A DNA stretch of 64,000 nucleotides from the NCBI GenBank assembly GCA_017694875.1, contig JADIMG010000097.1, positions 1 through 64,000 on the forward strand. Reading direction: 5' to 3'. The DNA is from Candidatus Gallipaludibacter merdavium. Lineage in GTDB: Bacteria > Bacteroidota > Bacteroidia > Bacteroidales > Paludibacteraceae. Position numbers and translations under genes: made by a program. A model generated the notes under the pieces. The model did not search any database. It was not told where the DNA came from and was given only the letters and a program-made list of their open reading frames with translations. This document shows positions 48,363 to 57,752 of the stretch, in pieces (position 1 is the first letter of the stretch; each line of letters begins with the position of its first letter).

Positions 48363-49198
48363 TGACAATCAAGCTTTTTTTCACCGCATGTACATGTGCC
48401 CTGCTTACCATCGGTTGCATGCAGCCAAAGGCAGACGGGGTTGTCATATTGCACACCAACGACACGCACAGTCAGGTTGAACCGATTGCCGAAGGAGCCA
48501 AGAATGGAGGTATGGGTGGCTATGCACGCCGCATGGCCATCGTCGCACAGGAGAGAGCAAAAGAAAAAATGCCTACCCTACTGGTAGATGCGGGCGATTT
48601 TGTTCAAGGCACACCCTATTTCAACCTCTACCACGGACGAATTGAGGTGGACGCCATGAACAGACTCGGCTATGACGCCGCCACTTTGGGCAACCATGAA
48701 TTCGACTATGGGGTTGACACACTTGCCTGCATTTTGCGTCAAGCCAACTTTCCTATTGTATGCTGCAATTATGATGTCAATGGCACCGCATTGGAAGGCA
48801 TTGTCAAGCCTTATTCCATTGTAGAAAAAGAAGGCCTGCGCATAGGCATTCTGGGTGTAGGAGTCCAACCGAAAGGATTGATTGCCGACAACAATTTCAG
48901 AGGCATTACCTACAAAGACCCCATTGTATCTGCCAATGCTATCGCCCAACAATTGAAATGCGACGAAAAGTGCGACATGGTCATTTGTCTGTCACACATC
49001 GGTGACTCATACGACGACGAGCGTCCGTCAGATGTTCGTCTGGCAGCACAATCCCAATACATTGATGCCATCATTGGCGGCCACACCCATGAAATGGTGC
49101 AAAAAAAAGTCGCCAATCTGCTTGGCGACTCCATACCAGTTGTACAGATGGGCAAGAGCGGCGCTTACCTTGGCAAACTGACCCTTACCCAAAAGTGA
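48362..49198 (+). CDS. 5'-nucleotidase metallophosphatase domain lipoprotein
   Basis: A 278-aa lipoprotein (signal ending LLTIGCMQ, Cys about 19) with only the calcineurin-like metallophosphatase domain: HTNDTHSQ (Asp33, His35), DAGDFVQGTP, LGNHEFDYG and GGHTHE are the metal ligands. It should pair with the C-terminal domain encoded at 47142-47885 to hydrolyse nucleotides in the periplasm. The last codon abuts the convergent SulP gene. Confidence 0.88.
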   Translation: MTIKLFFTACTCALLTIGCMQPKADGVVILHTNDTHSQVEPIAEGAKNGGMGGYARRMAIVAQERAKEKMPTLLVDAGDFVQGTPYFNLYHGRIEVDAMNRLGYDAATLGNHEFDYGVDTLACILRQANFPIVCCNYDVNGTALEGIVKPYSIVEKEGLRIGILGVGVQPKGLIADNNFRGITYKDPIVSANAIAQQLKCDEKCDMVICLSHIGDSYDDERPSDVRLAAQSQYIDAIIGGHTHEMVQKKVANLLGDSIPVVQMGKSGAYLGKLTLTQK

Positions 49199-50893
49199 TT
49201 ATTCGTTGACTAACTGTTCAGCACGTACAAGGGCGAGGTTAATGTGGCGACACACATTGGCTTCGCCCAACATTTCAATAATACCCGCCTTTGCCAACGT
49301 TTCATGCACACGCTCGTTCACACCTGACAGCACCACCTGAATACCTTCACGTCTGGACTGGTGGCACAACAATTCCAAATTGTGAATACCGGTTGAATCG
49401 ATAAACGAAACCTTACGCATACGGATAATACGCACCTTGCTATGACGTCCTGTGTGCATCATGATTTCATCAAACTTATTGGCAATGCCGAAGAAATACG
49501 GTCCGTCTATTTCATATACCTCCACCTTTTCCGGGATATGCAAGCGTTCTTCGTGTGTATCAAAGTCCGTATCTGATGAAGGGTCTATCTCATCATGGAA
49601 AGCACGGATAACCGTCGCCTCATTGGTACGTTTCAAGAACAGCACAATGGCCAACAGCAAACCGATTTCAATAGCCACCGTCAAATCAAAAATAACCGTC
49701 AACAAGAACGTTGTCATCAAAACCGCAAAATCCGATTTAGGGTTCTTAGCCAATCCCACAAAAGAACGCCAGCCGCTCATGTTATAGGAAACCACAATAA
49801 GCACACCAGCCAGACATGACATAGGAATATAGCCCACCAGTCGTCCCAAAACCAGCAGAATCAACAGCAAGGTAAAGGCATGCACCAGACCGGCAACCGG
49901 AGTTTTTCCACCATTGTTGATATTGGTCATCGTACGTGCAATGGCTCCCGTAGCTGGTATTCCTCCAAAGAAAGGCGTAAAGATATTGGCCACACCCTGC
50001 CCTATCAGTTCTGTATTTGAATCATGATGGTCGCCAATCACACCATCAGCCACCATGGCCGAAAGCAACGATTCAATAGCTCCCAACAAGGCAATGGTGA
50101 GAGCAGCCGGAAACAAGGTCTTTACCAATGTAAAGATAGTTTCTCCTTCTGCCAACTCCAAAGCCGGCACATGTGGTGCAGGAATACCCGTAGGCAATTC
50201 ATACAAATCGCCAATGGTGGTCAATGAAGTTACCCCTGCATAGGTTTTCAACAACCATCCCACCAATGTCATTACAATGATAGCCACCAACGAGCCAGGG
50301 ATTTTTTTGGAGACTTTCGGTGTAAATACGATTATCAAAATGCTGACAATACCCATTGCCAAGGAAATCCAGTTGATATGCGTAAAATTCTGTACATAGC
50401 ACACCCATTTTCCGATAAAGTCAGACGGCACCTTTTCTATGCCAAGCCCAAAGAGGTCGTTCATTTGAGTAGAGAAAATGGTCAATGCAATACCGCCGGT
50501 AAATCCGACAATCACGGGATAAGGCACAAACTTGATGATATTTCCCAAACGGAAAACCCCCATCAGCACCAACAGAATCCCCGCCATAACCGTCGCAATC
50601 ATCAATCCGCTCAACCCATGTTGCTCTATAATTCCATAGATGATAACAATAAAGGCCCCAGTCGGTCCACCTATCTGCACCTTAGTACCACCCAAAAGCG
50701 AAATGAGGAAACCGGCTATAATAGCCGTCACCAGTCCTTCAGTCGGTCCTACGCCCGATGCAATACCAAAGGCTATAGCCAGAGGCAACGCCACAATACC
50801 TACAATGATGCCCGCCATTGCATCAGCATAAAACTTTTCTTTCGTGTAATCCTTCAGACACGAGAAGATACGAGGTTGAAAATGAAACTGCAT
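49199..50893 (-). CDS. SulP-family anion transporter with STAS domain
   Basis: A 564-aa membrane protein: about 12-14 transmembrane segments (15-430) with GIVALPLAIAFGIASGVGP and NIFTPFFGGIPATGAIARTMTN, then a cytoplasmic STAS domain (about 440-555, IIRMRKVSFIDSTGIHNL). SulP proteins carry sulfate, bicarbonate or other anions; the substrate cannot be told. The start at 50893 (MQFHFQPRIFSCLKDY) matches family N-termini better than longer forms. Confidence 0.92.
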   Translation of the reverse strand: MQFHFQPRIFSCLKDYTKEKFYADAMAGIIVGIVALPLAIAFGIASGVGPTEGLVTAIIAGFLISLLGGTKVQIGGPTGAFIVIIYGIIEQHGLSGLMIATVMAGILLVLMGVFRLGNIIKFVPYPVIVGFTGGIALTIFSTQMNDLFGLGIEKVPSDFIGKWVCYVQNFTHINWISLAMGIVSILIIVFTPKVSKKIPGSLVAIIVMTLVGWLLKTYAGVTSLTTIGDLYELPTGIPAPHVPALELAEGETIFTLVKTLFPAALTIALLGAIESLLSAMVADGVIGDHHDSNTELIGQGVANIFTPFFGGIPATGAIARTMTNINNGGKTPVAGLVHAFTLLLILLVLGRLVGYIPMSCLAGVLIVVSYNMSGWRSFVGLAKNPKSDFAVLMTTFLLTVIFDLTVAIEIGLLLAIVLFLKRTNEATVIRAFHDEIDPSSDTDFDTHEERLHIPEKVEVYEIDGPYFFGIANKFDEIMMHTGRHSKVRIIRMRKVSFIDSTGIHNLELLCHQSRREGIQVVLSGVNERVHETLAKAGIIEMLGEANVCRHINLALVRAEQLVNE

Positions 50894-50969
50894 AAAAACG
50901 TTTTTACGGCCGCCCCACATGGGACGACGAATAGTTATAAATGAATGAATAAAGATTATGATTTGTCCG

Positions 50970-51194
50970 TTAGGCTGAAAGGACCTTGATTTCGTAGTTT
51001 TGGAATACGATGGTCTCTCCGGCCGCAATTTTGGCTCTTTTTCTCAATTCCGTCTGACCGTTTCTGGTAACATAACCAGCAGCCACTACCTCTTGCGCTT
51101 CACTACCCGAATAGACCACATGCACTGCCTTCAGCAACTGAATGAGTGGGATAAAGGTTTCGTTTTCTCTTAATATGAATTTAATCTGTTCCAT
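50970..51194 (-). CDS. S4-domain RNA-binding protein (YbcJ-like)
   Basis: A 74-aa protein consisting of one S4 fold: LIQLLKAVHVVYSGSEAQEVVAAGYVTRNGQ and ending EIKVLSA. YbcJ-like proteins bind structured RNA, role unknown. The start at 51194 is chosen because the terminator at 51208-51239 lies just upstream. Monocistronic. Confidence 0.82.
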   Translation of the reverse strand: MEQIKFILRENETFIPLIQLLKAVHVVYSGSEAQEVVAAGYVTRNGQTELRKRAKIAAGETIVFQNYEIKVLSA

Positions 51195-51207
51195 ATCACA
51201 TAAACAA

Positions 51208-51239
51208 AAAAAGATGCCTTCGTTTGCAGGCATCTTTTT
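51208..51239 (-). terminator. Terminator of the initiator tRNA gene
   Basis: A 12-bp stem AAAAAGATGCCT (51208-51219) with AGGCATCTTTTT (51228-51239) and a T run in the leftward RNA. It lies between tRNA-fMet and the S4 gene. Confidence 0.82.
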
Positions 51240-51246
51240 CATTTAG

Positions 51247-51318
51247 TTGCGGAGGCCCGACTCGAACGAACGACCTCCAGGTTATGAGCCTGGCGAGCTA
51301 CCACTGCTCCACTCCGCG
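51247..51318 (-). tRNA. Initiator tRNA-Met (anticodon CAT)
   Basis: Acceptor CGCGGAG with CTCCGCA leaves C1-A72 unpaired, the hallmark of an initiator. The anticodon loop CTCATAA gives CAT, closed by CCAGG/CCTGG. Thus the three pairs below the loop are AU, GC, GC instead of the usual three GC pairs. The T arm is TCGTTCGAGTCGGG-like. Confidence 0.92.
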
Positions 51319-51457
51319 ATGTAATTTCGGAATGCAAAAGTAGTGCATTCCATTGAAACTTGCAAATTTTTCGGAGATTTTTTGCAAGAAAATCACATAT
51401 CTCTATATATCAGCCAGATACTAACAGAAAAAATTTCAGATTTTCCCGAAAAGGCTA

Positions 51458-51805
51458 CTATTTCATCACATATACCACTCTGTTTTCTCTCAAAAACGCC
51501 ACTATTTCATGAAAAAGAGCCTTCACCTGAGAGGGAACATAAGCATTATGATTGACAGCAAAGCGCTTTTGTAAAGCATTCGGCAAGTCAGTTAAGGCAA
51601 CCCTGAGTTGCTGAGCCAACAGGAATGCACCCATTTTATCAACAACAGCCTTTCGCACATAATCCTCTGTGTGGTCATCATAATTAATGTATTCCAACTC
51701 AATGACCAAGCTTTTATCGTCATCAAAACCGACCACAATCGATGCCCAAATCTCCAAATCATCGTTGGATTCAACAATCACTTCTGCCAAAGCATAATCT
51801 GACAT
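51458..51805 (-). CDS. Conserved hypothetical protein
   Basis: A 115-aa acidic soluble protein. No family recognised. The N-terminal half (residues 1-48) looks like beta strands with clusters of Asp and Glu; the C-terminal half looks helical and ends FLRENRVVYVMK. It follows prsW by 11 bases on the same strand, so likely belongs to the parE-tadA-prsW operon. Confidence 0.6.
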   Translation of the reverse strand: MSDYALAEVIVESNDDLEIWASIVVGFDDDKSLVIELEYINYDDHTEDYVRKAVVDKMGAFLLAQQLRVALTDLPNALQKRFAVNHNAYVPSQVKALFHEIVAFLRENRVVYVMK

Positions 51806-51816
51806 ACCTTCCAGCT

Positions 51817-52536
51817 TTAAAATTTCATATTGTTCAATTCGTCTATGCGCTGTTGGCGGTTAATACGCTTAAGACCTATTCGCCACAGCATAAAATCAAA
51901 GACATAAAATCCAATCATAATCAATCCTGACAAAGCCGAAGAGAACGTACTGATAACTTCTGCCAACATCAGCAGCAGGTCATAGCCCCCATGGGCCAAT
52001 ACCGCCAAAAAGAGACTCAGGAACAGGAAACCATTACGATATTCCGGATTGAATTTTGCCCAAGAAAGGTAATAGCCCATGATGACAGCAAACAGGAAAT
52101 GGGCCGGTACCGCCCAAAGGGCGCGTTGAATGCCCGTAGCAAAAGCCGTTTCCGGCGTATAGACAAACAGATAGAGAAGATTTTCCACAATGGCAAAACC
52201 CAAAGACACATACACCGAATAGACTATGCCGTCGAAACGTTCATCAAAAGCAGGATTGCGCCATATCAATTTGCGCAAAAGATAGAACTTACATCCTTCT
52301 TCAATCAAAGCCGCTGACACAAAAGCCCGCAAAAAGACATTGGACTGCACATCTATGCCCAGCCACGCCAACAGAAAATGAATGGCAAAAACAAGAGGTA
52401 CAGCCAAAACGCCATAGAGCAATGCTTTCAACAACAGGCGTACCGGTTCCTTCTTCCGGTCACGTCCATAAATATAAACCCAAAGCAGCAAGGCGGGTAC
52501 AATGGCCAGCAACAATATGGTCAGTTCATAATTCAT
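51817..52536 (-). CDS. PrsW-family intramembrane metalloprotease
   Basis: A 239-aa membrane protein with about seven transmembrane segments. Family motifs EE(x)2K at Glu79-Glu80-Lys83 (ALIEEGCKF), FDGIVYSVYVSLGFAIVEN (Glu118, Asn119) and His146 (VPAHFLFAVIMGYY) are intact. In Bacillus PrsW cuts an anti-sigma factor; no anti-sigma gene is near, so the target here is unknown. Its start overlaps the tadA end by 4 bases. Confidence 0.88.
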   Translation of the reverse strand: MNYELTILLLAIVPALLLWVYIYGRDRKKEPVRLLLKALLYGVLAVPLVFAIHFLLAWLGIDVQSNVFLRAFVSAALIEEGCKFYLLRKLIWRNPAFDERFDGIVYSVYVSLGFAIVENLLYLFVYTPETAFATGIQRALWAVPAHFLFAVIMGYYLSWAKFNPEYRNGFLFLSLFLAVLAHGGYDLLLMLAEVISTFSSALSGLIMIGFYVFDFMLWRIGLKRINRQQRIDELNNMKF

Positions 52537-52979
52537 TTGCGCTTATTTCTAAAGAACTGCGTCATCAGAGCAGCACAATCCTCTTCCAACAATCCACTTT
52601 GCACCTTACACTTGGGATGCAACACCTTCGGTGCAAACACCGAATAGCCCCTTTTCGCATCAGCCGCACCATAAACCACCCTTCCCACTTGTGCCCACCC
52701 TATAGCGCCCGCACACATGGCACAAGGTTCAACCGTCACATAAAGTGTGCAGTCGGTCAAATATTTGCTGCCAAGCGTCTGCATGGCTGCCGTAATGGCC
52801 TGCATCTCAGCATGAGCTGTCACATCAGACAAAGTCTCTGTCAGATTATGCCCCCGTCCGACAATCTGTCCACGACAAGCCACAATGCAACCCACCGGCA
52901 CTTCGTCGGCCTCATAGGCAAGTTGCGCTTCTTCCAGCGCCAAGCGCATGAAACGTATATCATCGTTCGTCTGCTGCAT
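52533..52979 (-). CDS. tadA: tRNA-specific adenosine deaminase (TadA-like nucleoside deaminase)
   Basis: A 148-aa zinc deaminase that makes inosine at the wobble base of tRNA-Arg. Zinc ligands His56, Cys86 and Cys89 with catalytic Glu58 are in TAHAEMQAI and PCAMCAGA. The start at 52979 lies 20 bases inside the parE 3' end; a start at 52949 would remove the usual [13 protein letters not shown] lead. Overlaps prsW by 4 bases. Confidence 0.9.
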   Translation of the reverse strand: MQQTNDDIRFMRLALEEAQLAYEADEVPVGCIVACRGQIVGRGHNLTETLSDVTAHAEMQAITAAMQTLGSKYLTDCTLYVTVEPCAMCAGAIGWAQVGRVVYGAADAKRGYSVFAPKVLHPKCKVQSGLLEEDCAALMTQFFRNKRK

Positions 52980-54852
52980 CTTCTTCCACTACCAAATTGT
53001 CAATGATAAAATTCTGTCGTTCCGGTGTATTTTTTCCCATATAAAACGCAAGCATATCCGATACAGCATCATCTTTTCTCAGCGTAACCCGGTCGAGCCT
53101 CATATTTTCACCTATCAATTCACGGAATTCGTCCGGTGAAATCTCTCCCAACCCTTTAAAACGGGTAATCTCCGGATTGGCACCCAATTTACTTATGGCA
53201 TTCAGACGTTCTTCCTCCGAATAGCAATAAATGGTCTCTTTCTTGTTTCTCACACGGAAAAGAGGTGTTTGCAGAATATATACATGTCCTTTCTTAATCA
53301 GGTCAGGGAAGAATTGCAGGAAGAAAGTAATCATCAACAAACGGATATGCATGCCATCGACATCGGCATCGGTAGCCACAATCACTTTATTATAGCGCAA
53401 TCCGTCCAAGCCTTCCTCAATATTGAGAGCCGCCTGCAAAAGGTTGAACTCTTCGTTCTCATAGACAATCTTTTTGGTCAATCCGTAACTATTGAGCGGC
53501 TTTCCCCTCAGACTGAATACAGCCTGTGTCTGCACATCACGGCTTTTGGTTATGGAACCACTGGCTGAGTCGCCCTCCGTAATAAAGATACATGTATTCT
53601 CTATCTGTGCATTCTTTTCCTGGTCTTTTGTCAGCGCGTCATTGAAATGAATACGACAGTCGCGCAATTTCCGGTTGTGCATATTCACTTTCTTTGCACG
53701 CTCGCGGGCAAGTTTCGTTACACCGGCAATCGCTTTGCGCTCTTTCTCTGATGCCTGTATTTTCTGGAGCATCACATCAGCCACTTCCGGATGTTTGTGC
53801 AAGTAATTGTCCAATTCACGTTTGACAAAATCGTTGATGAATTTATTGACCGACAATCCTTCCTTATTTACATCACGTGAGCCCAGTTTCGTCTTTGTCT
53901 GACTTTCAAATACAGGTTCCTCCACATTAATGGCAATGGCTGCTACCAATCCATTACGAATATCCTCCAAGTCCTGGTTTTTGTTGAAGAATTCCTTGAT
54001 GGTTTTGCCCAATGCTTCACGATAAGCCGTTTGGTGCGTTCCTCCATGCGTTGTATGCTGTCCGTTGACAAAAGAATAATATTCGTCGTTATTCTGATTG
54101 GTATGTGTGAGTACAATTTCAATATCGTCTCCCTTAAAATGGATAGGAGGATAAAGCGGGTCGGAAGTCAGATTTTCTGTCAGCAAATCGAGCAGGCCGT
54201 TTTTGGAATGGAATTTCGTACCATTGAACACAATGGTCAGCCCCGTGTTGAGGTAACAGTAATTCCGTAACAATGGTTCTATAAAATCATCGTGAAACGC
54301 ATAGTTTTCAAACTTCGTATTATCCGGTTCAAATTCAATGAGTGTACCCCGCGGTTCATTTGAATCTATAATACCCGTATCTGACTGTAATTTCCCTTGC
54401 TTGAACTCGGCACGCCGTGTTTTACCGTCACGAAAAGCCTGTACAACAAACTTCCATGAAAGCGCATTGACTGCCTTCGTACCCACACCATTCAATCCGA
54501 CTGATTTTTTGAAAGCCTTTGAATCGTATTTTGAACCCGTATTGAGTCGGGAAACTGCCTCCACTATCGAGCCCAAAGGAATTCCACGTCCATAATCACG
54601 TACACGCACTTTCCCGTCTTTCACATCCACCTCAATGACTTTTCCCTCGCCCATGCGGAACTCGTCGATGGAATTGTCAATAGCTTCCTTAATCAACACA
54701 TATATACCGTCATCCGCATGTGAACCGTCTCCCAATTTTCCGATATACATACCCGGACGCAGGCGGATGTGCTCCATATCCTCCAAATGAATCATATTGG
54801 ATTCATCGTAGCTTGTGCCGGTGTAATTATTCACAGTATTCTGTTCTTCCAT
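52960..54852 (-). CDS. parE: DNA topoisomerase IV subunit B (GyrB-like family)
   Basis: ATPase subunit of topoisomerase IV, which separates linked daughter chromosomes; 630 aa. GHKL ATP site with NSIDEF, DYGRGIP and [12 protein letters not shown] (about 60-125), the transducer, and the Toprim domain with EGDSASG and [10 protein letters not shown]. The length and the short C-terminus fit the Bacteroides ParE type; no parC is visible here. First gene of parE-tadA-prsW operon. Confidence 0.88.
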   Translation of the reverse strand: MEEQNTVNNYTGTSYDESNMIHLEDMEHIRLRPGMYIGKLGDGSHADDGIYVLIKEAIDNSIDEFRMGEGKVIEVDVKDGKVRVRDYGRGIPLGSIVEAVSRLNTGSKYDSKAFKKSVGLNGVGTKAVNALSWKFVVQAFRDGKTRRAEFKQGKLQSDTGIIDSNEPRGTLIEFEPDNTKFENYAFHDDFIEPLLRNYCYLNTGLTIVFNGTKFHSKNGLLDLLTENLTSDPLYPPIHFKGDDIEIVLTHTNQNNDEYYSFVNGQHTTHGGTHQTAYREALGKTIKEFFNKNQDLEDIRNGLVAAIAINVEEPVFESQTKTKLGSRDVNKEGLSVNKFINDFVKRELDNYLHKHPEVADVMLQKIQASEKERKAIAGVTKLARERAKKVNMHNRKLRDCRIHFNDALTKDQEKNAQIENTCIFITEGDSASGSITKSRDVQTQAVFSLRGKPLNSYGLTKKIVYENEEFNLLQAALNIEEGLDGLRYNKVIVATDADVDGMHIRLLMITFFLQFFPDLIKKGHVYILQTPLFRVRNKKETIYCYSEEERLNAISKLGANPEITRFKGLGEISPDEFRELIGENMRLDRVTLRKDDAVSDMLAFYMGKNTPERQNFIIDNLVVEEDAADER

Positions 54853-54872
54853 TATTTGATTTCGCTTTTCTG

Positions 54873-54880
54873 CAAAGATA
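54873..54880 (-). promoter_or_regulatory. -7 promoter element of parE operon
   Basis: TATCTTTG on the minus strand, perfect consensus, 20 bases upstream of the parE start. Confidence 0.68.
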
Positions 54881-55097
54881 AAAAAACTCGCTCAAATACG
54901 GAATAGTTCCCCAAAATAATAATCAGAACTATTTGAATTTCAATGGAACACGAAGAAACTTTCCGTATTTTCAATTCATATCTTACTTTCGTATATCAAT
55001 TACTCAAAAAAGACATCCATACATTATTCATTCTGTCCGTATCTTATTGATTAAATTGGAGCATATTGCATCTTTTGCATCAGAAGTTAAGAACACG

Positions 55098-55129
55098 TTT
55101 ATTTTAATGAGAGAATTCAATTATCTTTG
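55098..55129 (+). promoter_or_regulatory. Promoter of the GATC restriction-modification operon
   Basis: TTTA (55098-55101), 20 bases, TATCTTTG (55122-55129). It implies a leader of about 120 bases before the methyltransferase start at 55255. Confidence 0.65.
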
Positions 55130-55254
55130 CATTTTATAGTTGAGAACTTGCATGCAACGGTTTATTTATAATGGATGTTTCTGCGTCAAGGATGAACAAA
55201 TACCTAAAGCTATTGTATGCATGTTCATTGAAAACAATAATAACTAATAAAGTA

Positions 55255-56244
55255 ATGCCGAAAGCAAAACCTTTTATCAAATGGGTAGGCGGCAAGACCC
55301 AGCTCATTGAACAACTGGAAAAACAACTCCCAGCTAACTTTGGTAACTGGCAAAATGCAACTTACATTGAACCTTTTGTTGGTGGTGGAGCAATGCTCTT
55401 CTATATGTTGCAGCAATACCCCAACATCAGCCATGCTGTTATCAACGACATCAATCCTGACCTTGCAATATGCTACCGTATGGTTCGTGATCATCCGGAC
55501 ATGCTCATTGAATCTCTTCGTGAAATTCAGAATACATATCTTGCACTCACAACAGAGGAAAATCGCAAAGAGTTTTTCCTATCCATACGTGACCGCTACA
55601 ATGAAAAAATTCTCGATCCAATAGAGAATACAACAAACTTTTTCTTCCTTAATCGTACATGCTTCAACGGCTTGTATCGCGTAAATAAGAAAGGACTTTT
55701 TAATGTACCGTTTGGCAGGTATGCCAACCCTCAGATCTGTGATGAGACAACCATCAAGGCAGATAGTCGCCTTTTGCAACGCGTTGAGATCCTTACCGGC
55801 GATTTTGAAGCAACATTTGACCATGCTACCAACAATACACTCTTTTACTTTGATCCCCCTTATCGTCCTCTAAGTAATACGTCCAGTTTCAACGACTACA
55901 CCAAAGAATCATTCAATGACGATGCCCAAATACGTCTGAAGAGATTTTGTGATCGTATCCATCATGCAGGACATAAATTTATGCTCAGCAACTCTGACTG
56001 CCAAGGGAAAAATGAAGAGGACAATTTTTTCGATGTACTTTATGCCGAATACACGATAGAAAGGGTGTGGGCCTCCCGTAGCATAAACTCAAATGCCAGC
56101 AAACGCGGAAAATTAACAGAAATTTTAGTACGAAACTACAACAACACTAAAACAGCAGCTTACATTGAAAATTACCCATTTGAACCATGTTATGTTGCTG
56201 AAGAAACCGAACCATTCAGAAATACGTTGCAATACGATGTTTGA
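55255..56244 (+). CDS. DNA adenine methyltransferase, DpnM/Dam-like (alpha class, D12 family)
   Basis: A 329-aa methyltransferase expected to methylate adenine in GATC, protecting host DNA. Order of motifs is FIKWVGGKTQ (residues 7-16), FVGGGA (41-46, AdoMet), then DPPY at 200-203, the alpha-class order of DpnM and Dam. The start at 55255 gives the family-like N-terminus; a start at 55171 would add 28 residues without a counterpart. First gene of a four-gene operon with a DpnII-family endonuclease, which supports GATC specificity. Confidence 0.9.
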   Translation: MPKAKPFIKWVGGKTQLIEQLEKQLPANFGNWQNATYIEPFVGGGAMLFYMLQQYPNISHAVINDINPDLAICYRMVRDHPDMLIESLREIQNTYLALTTEENRKEFFLSIRDRYNEKILDPIENTTNFFFLNRTCFNGLYRVNKKGLFNVPFGRYANPQICDETTIKADSRLLQRVEILTGDFEATFDHATNNTLFYFDPPYRPLSNTSSFNDYTKESFNDDAQIRLKRFCDRIHHAGHKFMLSNSDCQGKNEEDNFFDVLYAEYTIERVWASRSINSNASKRGKLTEILVRNYNNTKTAAYIENYPFEPCYVAEETEPFRNTLQYDV

Positions 56245-56286
56245 AAAACATACCATCTTAAGGAACTCTTTAATTATAGCAATAAT

Positions 56287-57126
56287 ATGGCAAAAGACTT
56301 CAACAAGTTCATGTCTCAATTGCAGGAGACAAATCAGACCTTAGACTTTTTCTGTGACTTCACTAAAATTGCAGAGAATGTAGAAGATATCAAGTTAAGC
56401 CTCTGCATACTTAACAGTTTGATTGGTGCTCCCGACATGCGTAAGGCTGTAGAAGCTATATGGAAGCGCGACAGGTCGGCTTTCAATATTATGGACATTC
56501 TTATAGCAGTACGTAGTGAAGGCAAGAAAAAAATCATCAACTCATCAGGAGATTGCGTCGTTCTGGATTCCCTATTCACATCGGTTGATGGTGTTATTGA
56601 GTATCTTAATGATACAGGTTTAACGGAAATCTTCCAAAATAAAAAGATAAAGGATCTTGTAGATTATGTTTTTGGCATTGAGACTGGCCTTGACACAAAT
56701 GCTCGTAAAAATCGTAGTGGCCATATCATGGAGAGAACGGTAGCTAAAACATTGGACAAGAACGGCATACATTATCGTCAAGAGGTTTATTCAAGCGAAT
56801 GGCCTGCTATCACTCGTGTGTTGGGTGATGATAAAAAGCGATTTGACTTTGCGATTGAAACAGCTACAAAGATCTATCTTATTGAGGTCAATTTCTATAG
56901 TGGCGGCGGGTCAAAACTTAATGAGGTGGCCCGCTCCTATTCTGAAATTGCGCCAAAAATCAACTCTGTACAAGGATTTGAATTCGTTTGGATTACAGAC
57001 GGTATTGGATGGAAGAGTGCCAAGAATAAACTTCAAGAGGCATATAACATCATCCCAAGCGTCTATAATCTTACTGATATCAACTATTTTTTGCAGAAAA
57101 TAAAAATTAAAAATCATGGCATGTAA
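56287..57126 (+). CDS. DpnII/MboI-family type II restriction endonuclease (GATC)
   Basis: A 279-aa endonuclease predicted to cut unmethylated GATC. The family features are KNRSGHIMERTV (about 139-150) and KKRFDFAIETATKIYLIEVNFYSGGGSKLNE (about 183-213), a PD-(D/E)XK core where Asn replaces the last Lys (ExN), as is known for the DpnII family. It lies 42 bases after the methyltransferase and 12 before the next gene. Confidence 0.88.
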   Translation: MAKDFNKFMSQLQETNQTLDFFCDFTKIAENVEDIKLSLCILNSLIGAPDMRKAVEAIWKRDRSAFNIMDILIAVRSEGKKKIINSSGDCVVLDSLFTSVDGVIEYLNDTGLTEIFQNKKIKDLVDYVFGIETGLDTNARKNRSGHIMERTVAKTLDKNGIHYRQEVYSSEWPAITRVLGDDKKRFDFAIETATKIYLIEVNFYSGGGSKLNEVARSYSEIAPKINSVQGFEFVWITDGIGWKSAKNKLQEAYNIIPSVYNLTDINYFLQKIKIKNHGM

Positions 57127-57138
57127 TAAGTTACTATC

Positions 57139-57747
57139 ATGGAGCATGCCAAAGAACACAAGAAAACAATAATCGATAAATTTATGATAAAAGGTGGCAC
57201 AGGTGGTTCTAACACTTTAACTGGACTCAGATACGAAGCAAAAGTTGAATTAGCAGCATTTCTCAATTCTCAAAATGGATATCGTGTTGATGATACAAGA
57301 GTATACTACAACAATGAACTTGTTGCAAGACTCTTTAAAAAACACGGATTATATAAATTCCTAAAAACTAATGGCATAGACTGGAGAAAGCATATCTCAA
57401 AACAACTTTTGCCAGATAATTGCATATATGTTATCATTAATAATACTGCTTTCATCTTGGAAGTTAAACATCAAGAAGTTGCAGGTAGTGTTGATGAGAA
57501 ATTACAGACTTGCGATTTCAAGAAAAAACAATATACAAAATTATTTTCGGAACTAAATTATAAGGTCGAATACCTGTATGTATTAGACGACTGGTTTAAG
57601 GATTCAAAATATAAGGATACACTTGATTATATTATAAGTGTTGGATGTAGATATTATTTTGGATATATACCATTGGAGGAATTAGGCCTACCTGTTCCTA
57701 GAGTTGATATCAATTCTGAAAGCATCGTTCCTTCTTACGAACTTTAA
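57139..57747 (+). CDS. Extra PD-(D/E)XK-like protein inside the GATC system
   Basis: A 202-aa protein not part of the classic DpnII set. Candidate active site: Glu33/Glu37 (LTGLRYEAKVELA), Asp93, then Glu108-x-Lys110 in AFILEVKHQE, followed by AGSVDEKLQTCDFKKKQY (115-132), a pattern found in small type II endonucleases. It may be a second endonuclease, a partner of the GATC enzyme, or a leftover of another system; family not identified. Its DNA is very AT-rich: 17 of 60 G+C at 57301-57360, versus 28 of 60 in the first methyltransferase (55441-55500) and 35 of 60 in the second (58381-58440). Confidence 0.65.
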   Translation: MEHAKEHKKTIIDKFMIKGGTGGSNTLTGLRYEAKVELAAFLNSQNGYRVDDTRVYYNNELVARLFKKHGLYKFLKTNGIDWRKHISKQLLPDNCIYVIINNTAFILEVKHQEVAGSVDEKLQTCDFKKKQYTKLFSELNYKVEYLYVLDDWFKDSKYKDTLDYIISVGCRYYFGYIPLEELGLPVPRVDINSESIVPSYEL

Positions 57748-57752
57748 TAACT

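Larger units (their letters stand above)
54853..55254. other. Divergent 402-base gap between parE and the restriction-modification operon
   Basis: It holds the minus-strand TATCTTTG box of parE (54880-54873) and the plus-strand promoter of the methyltransferase operon at 55098-55129. The remainder is AT-rich and I see no repeat, tRNA fragment or controller-protein box. Confidence 0.6.

Noticed and set aside
55171-55254. 28-residue extension of the DpnM-like methyltransferase
   Set aside because: Family members begin just before the KWxGGK motif; the upstream part looks like leader. It cannot be fully excluded.
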